DNA of 64,000 nt, taken from CAZFUY01 sp964522445. Lineage in GTDB: Bacteria > Pseudomonadota > Gammaproteobacteria > SZUA-229. The notes below the pieces were generated by a model. That model was not told where the DNA came from and did not search any database. It saw only the letters and a program-made list of their open reading frames with translations. The stretch is from assembly GCA_964522445.1 (NCBI GenBank), contig CAZFUY010000004.1, positions 1-64,000 on the forward strand. Reading direction: 5' to 3'. Position 1 is the first letter of the stretch. Every line of letters begins with the position of its first letter. Positions 63,100-64,000 of the stretch are shown here, in pieces. Made by a program: the position numbers and the translations under genes.

Positions 63100-63870
63100 T
63101 CAGGATTTACGTGTAAAAATCATTTTGTCACCCTGACTCAACTTCTTATTAAAACTATATCCATCCTCATTATAATATTTAATATCTTTAGGATCACTTA
63201 ACTGGTTCTGTATAATATACCGACTTAAAGCACCACGTGCTTTTTTCGCATAGATCCCAATCACCTTATATTGACCGCCTTTATACTCTTTAAACTCAGG
63301 CGTAATAATTTCTGCATTTAGCTCTTTAGGTTTTACTGACTTGAAATATTCATTCGAAGCAAGGTTAATTAGATAATCAGATTTTATTTTTTTTAACTGC
63401 TGATTTAATCCATCAGTAATTTTTGATCCCCAGAACTCATACAGATTTTTTCCTCGCTCATTTTGTAGTCGAGTTCCCATTTCAAGGCGATAGGCTTTCA
63501 TTAGATCGAGTGGTCTTAATAAGCCATACAAACCAGACAATATCCGAAAATGAGCCTGTGCAAATTTGAAATCCTTAGCTGAAAAACTTTCCGCATCCAG
63601 CCCTGTATACACATCACCTTTAAATGCTAATGCGGCCTGCTTAGCATTTTTTTCAGTAAAACGAGGAGTCCAGGAGTCATAACGATCAAAATTCAACTCA
63701 GCAATTTTATTACTAACTTTCATTAGCTCCATAATATCCATAACAGAATATTCACGCAGATACTTAATCAATATTTTCGACTGGTCTAGATAATCAGGCT
63801 TTGTAAATTTACTGGTTTTTGAAGGCGTATCAAAATCAAGCGTTTTTGCGGGGGAGACAACTATTAACAT
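63100..63870 (-). CDS. yaaA: Peroxide stress protein YaaA family
   Basis: 256 residues, full length. The family start MLIVVSPAKTLDF and the segments FKGDVYTGLDAESF, RILSGLYGLLRPLDLM, YRLEMGTRL and YEFWG are clear. YaaA lowers free iron during hydrogen peroxide stress in E. coli and has a DNA-binding fold. The 130 bases after its start to the window end contain no gene. Confidence 0.95.
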   Translation of the reverse strand: MLIVVSPAKTLDFDTPSKTSKFTKPDYLDQSKILIKYLREYSVMDIMELMKVSNKIAELNFDRYDSWTPRFTEKNAKQAALAFKGDVYTGLDAESFSAKDFKFAQAHFRILSGLYGLLRPLDLMKAYRLEMGTRLQNERGKNLYEFWGSKITDGLNQQLKKIKSDYLINLASNEYFKSVKPKELNAEIITPEFKEYKGGQYKVIGIYAKKARGALSRYIIQNQLSDPKDIKYYNEDGYSFNKKLSQGDKMIFTRKS

Positions 63871-64000
63871 ATTAGCTCACTTATTCAAATTTAAGCTTAG
63901 ATTATATCAAACTACATGCTTTCCACAGCCAAATAACTTACGCCGTTACACTAACAATCAACTGCGATGAAATATGATGCAGGTCAATACCTGAATAACT

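Overview
This 64 kb window looks like chromosome from an AT-rich gammaproteobacterium (roughly 40% G+C by eye). The assignment rests on gene order: leuC-leuD-leuB-asd-fimV-truA-trpF-trpB-trpA-accD-folC-dedD-cvpA-purF-metZ on one strand, plus prmB/aroC, efp-epmA-epmB and a fimX pair. Nothing in the sequence fixes the genus. I saw no tRNA, rRNA, CRISPR array, insertion sequence or phage gene.

Bases 1-14,300 form a metal and metalloid handling region. It holds the 3' end of an Acr3 arsenite exporter, two CDF cation transporters, a cytochrome c/FTR1 iron permease behind a perfect 35-base Fur-type palindrome, and a PhnD-like periplasmic protein with a single cysteine next to a hybrid histidine kinase. 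An OMF-MFP-RND heavy-metal pump, led by a small secreted Cys/His protein, completes it. Bases 14,400-18,900 carry a chemoreceptor and a REC-PAS-GGDEF-EAL protein.

Bases 18,950-43,400 are the conserved biosynthetic block on the minus strand (Met, purine, folate, fatty acid, Trp, tRNA pseudouridine, FimV, Asp-semialdehyde and Leu genes). Two insertions break the usual order. A peptidoglycan-trimming cluster (two YkuD proteins, an M14 peptidase, a TPR/NTF2-like protein) lies between metZ and purF. A small Cys-rich protein, a porin and a diheme cytochrome, behind a perfect FNR-type box, lie between truA and trpF. A 46-residue entericidin-like lipoprotein gene is hidden between leuC and leuD.

Bases 43,500-53,200 carry a LysR regulator divergent from leuC, an MFS transporter, aroC, a REC-histidine kinase, a membrane GGDEF-EAL protein, prmB, a PCu(A)C copper chaperone, psd and an unknown beta-rich secreted protein. 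Bases 53,600-63,900 hold the complete EF-P lysylation set (epmA, efp, epmB), a PilZ-like protein with a FimX-like degenerate GGDEF-EAL protein, a HemN-like radical SAM protein with an Arg-rich tail, a lipoprotein and yaaA.

Intergenic spaces are rich in dispersed inverted-repeat elements of several families, often touching stop codons. They account for most of the non-coding sequence. The themes linking the accessory genes are metal and redox stress, cyclic di-GMP and type IV pilus control, and cell-wall remodelling.
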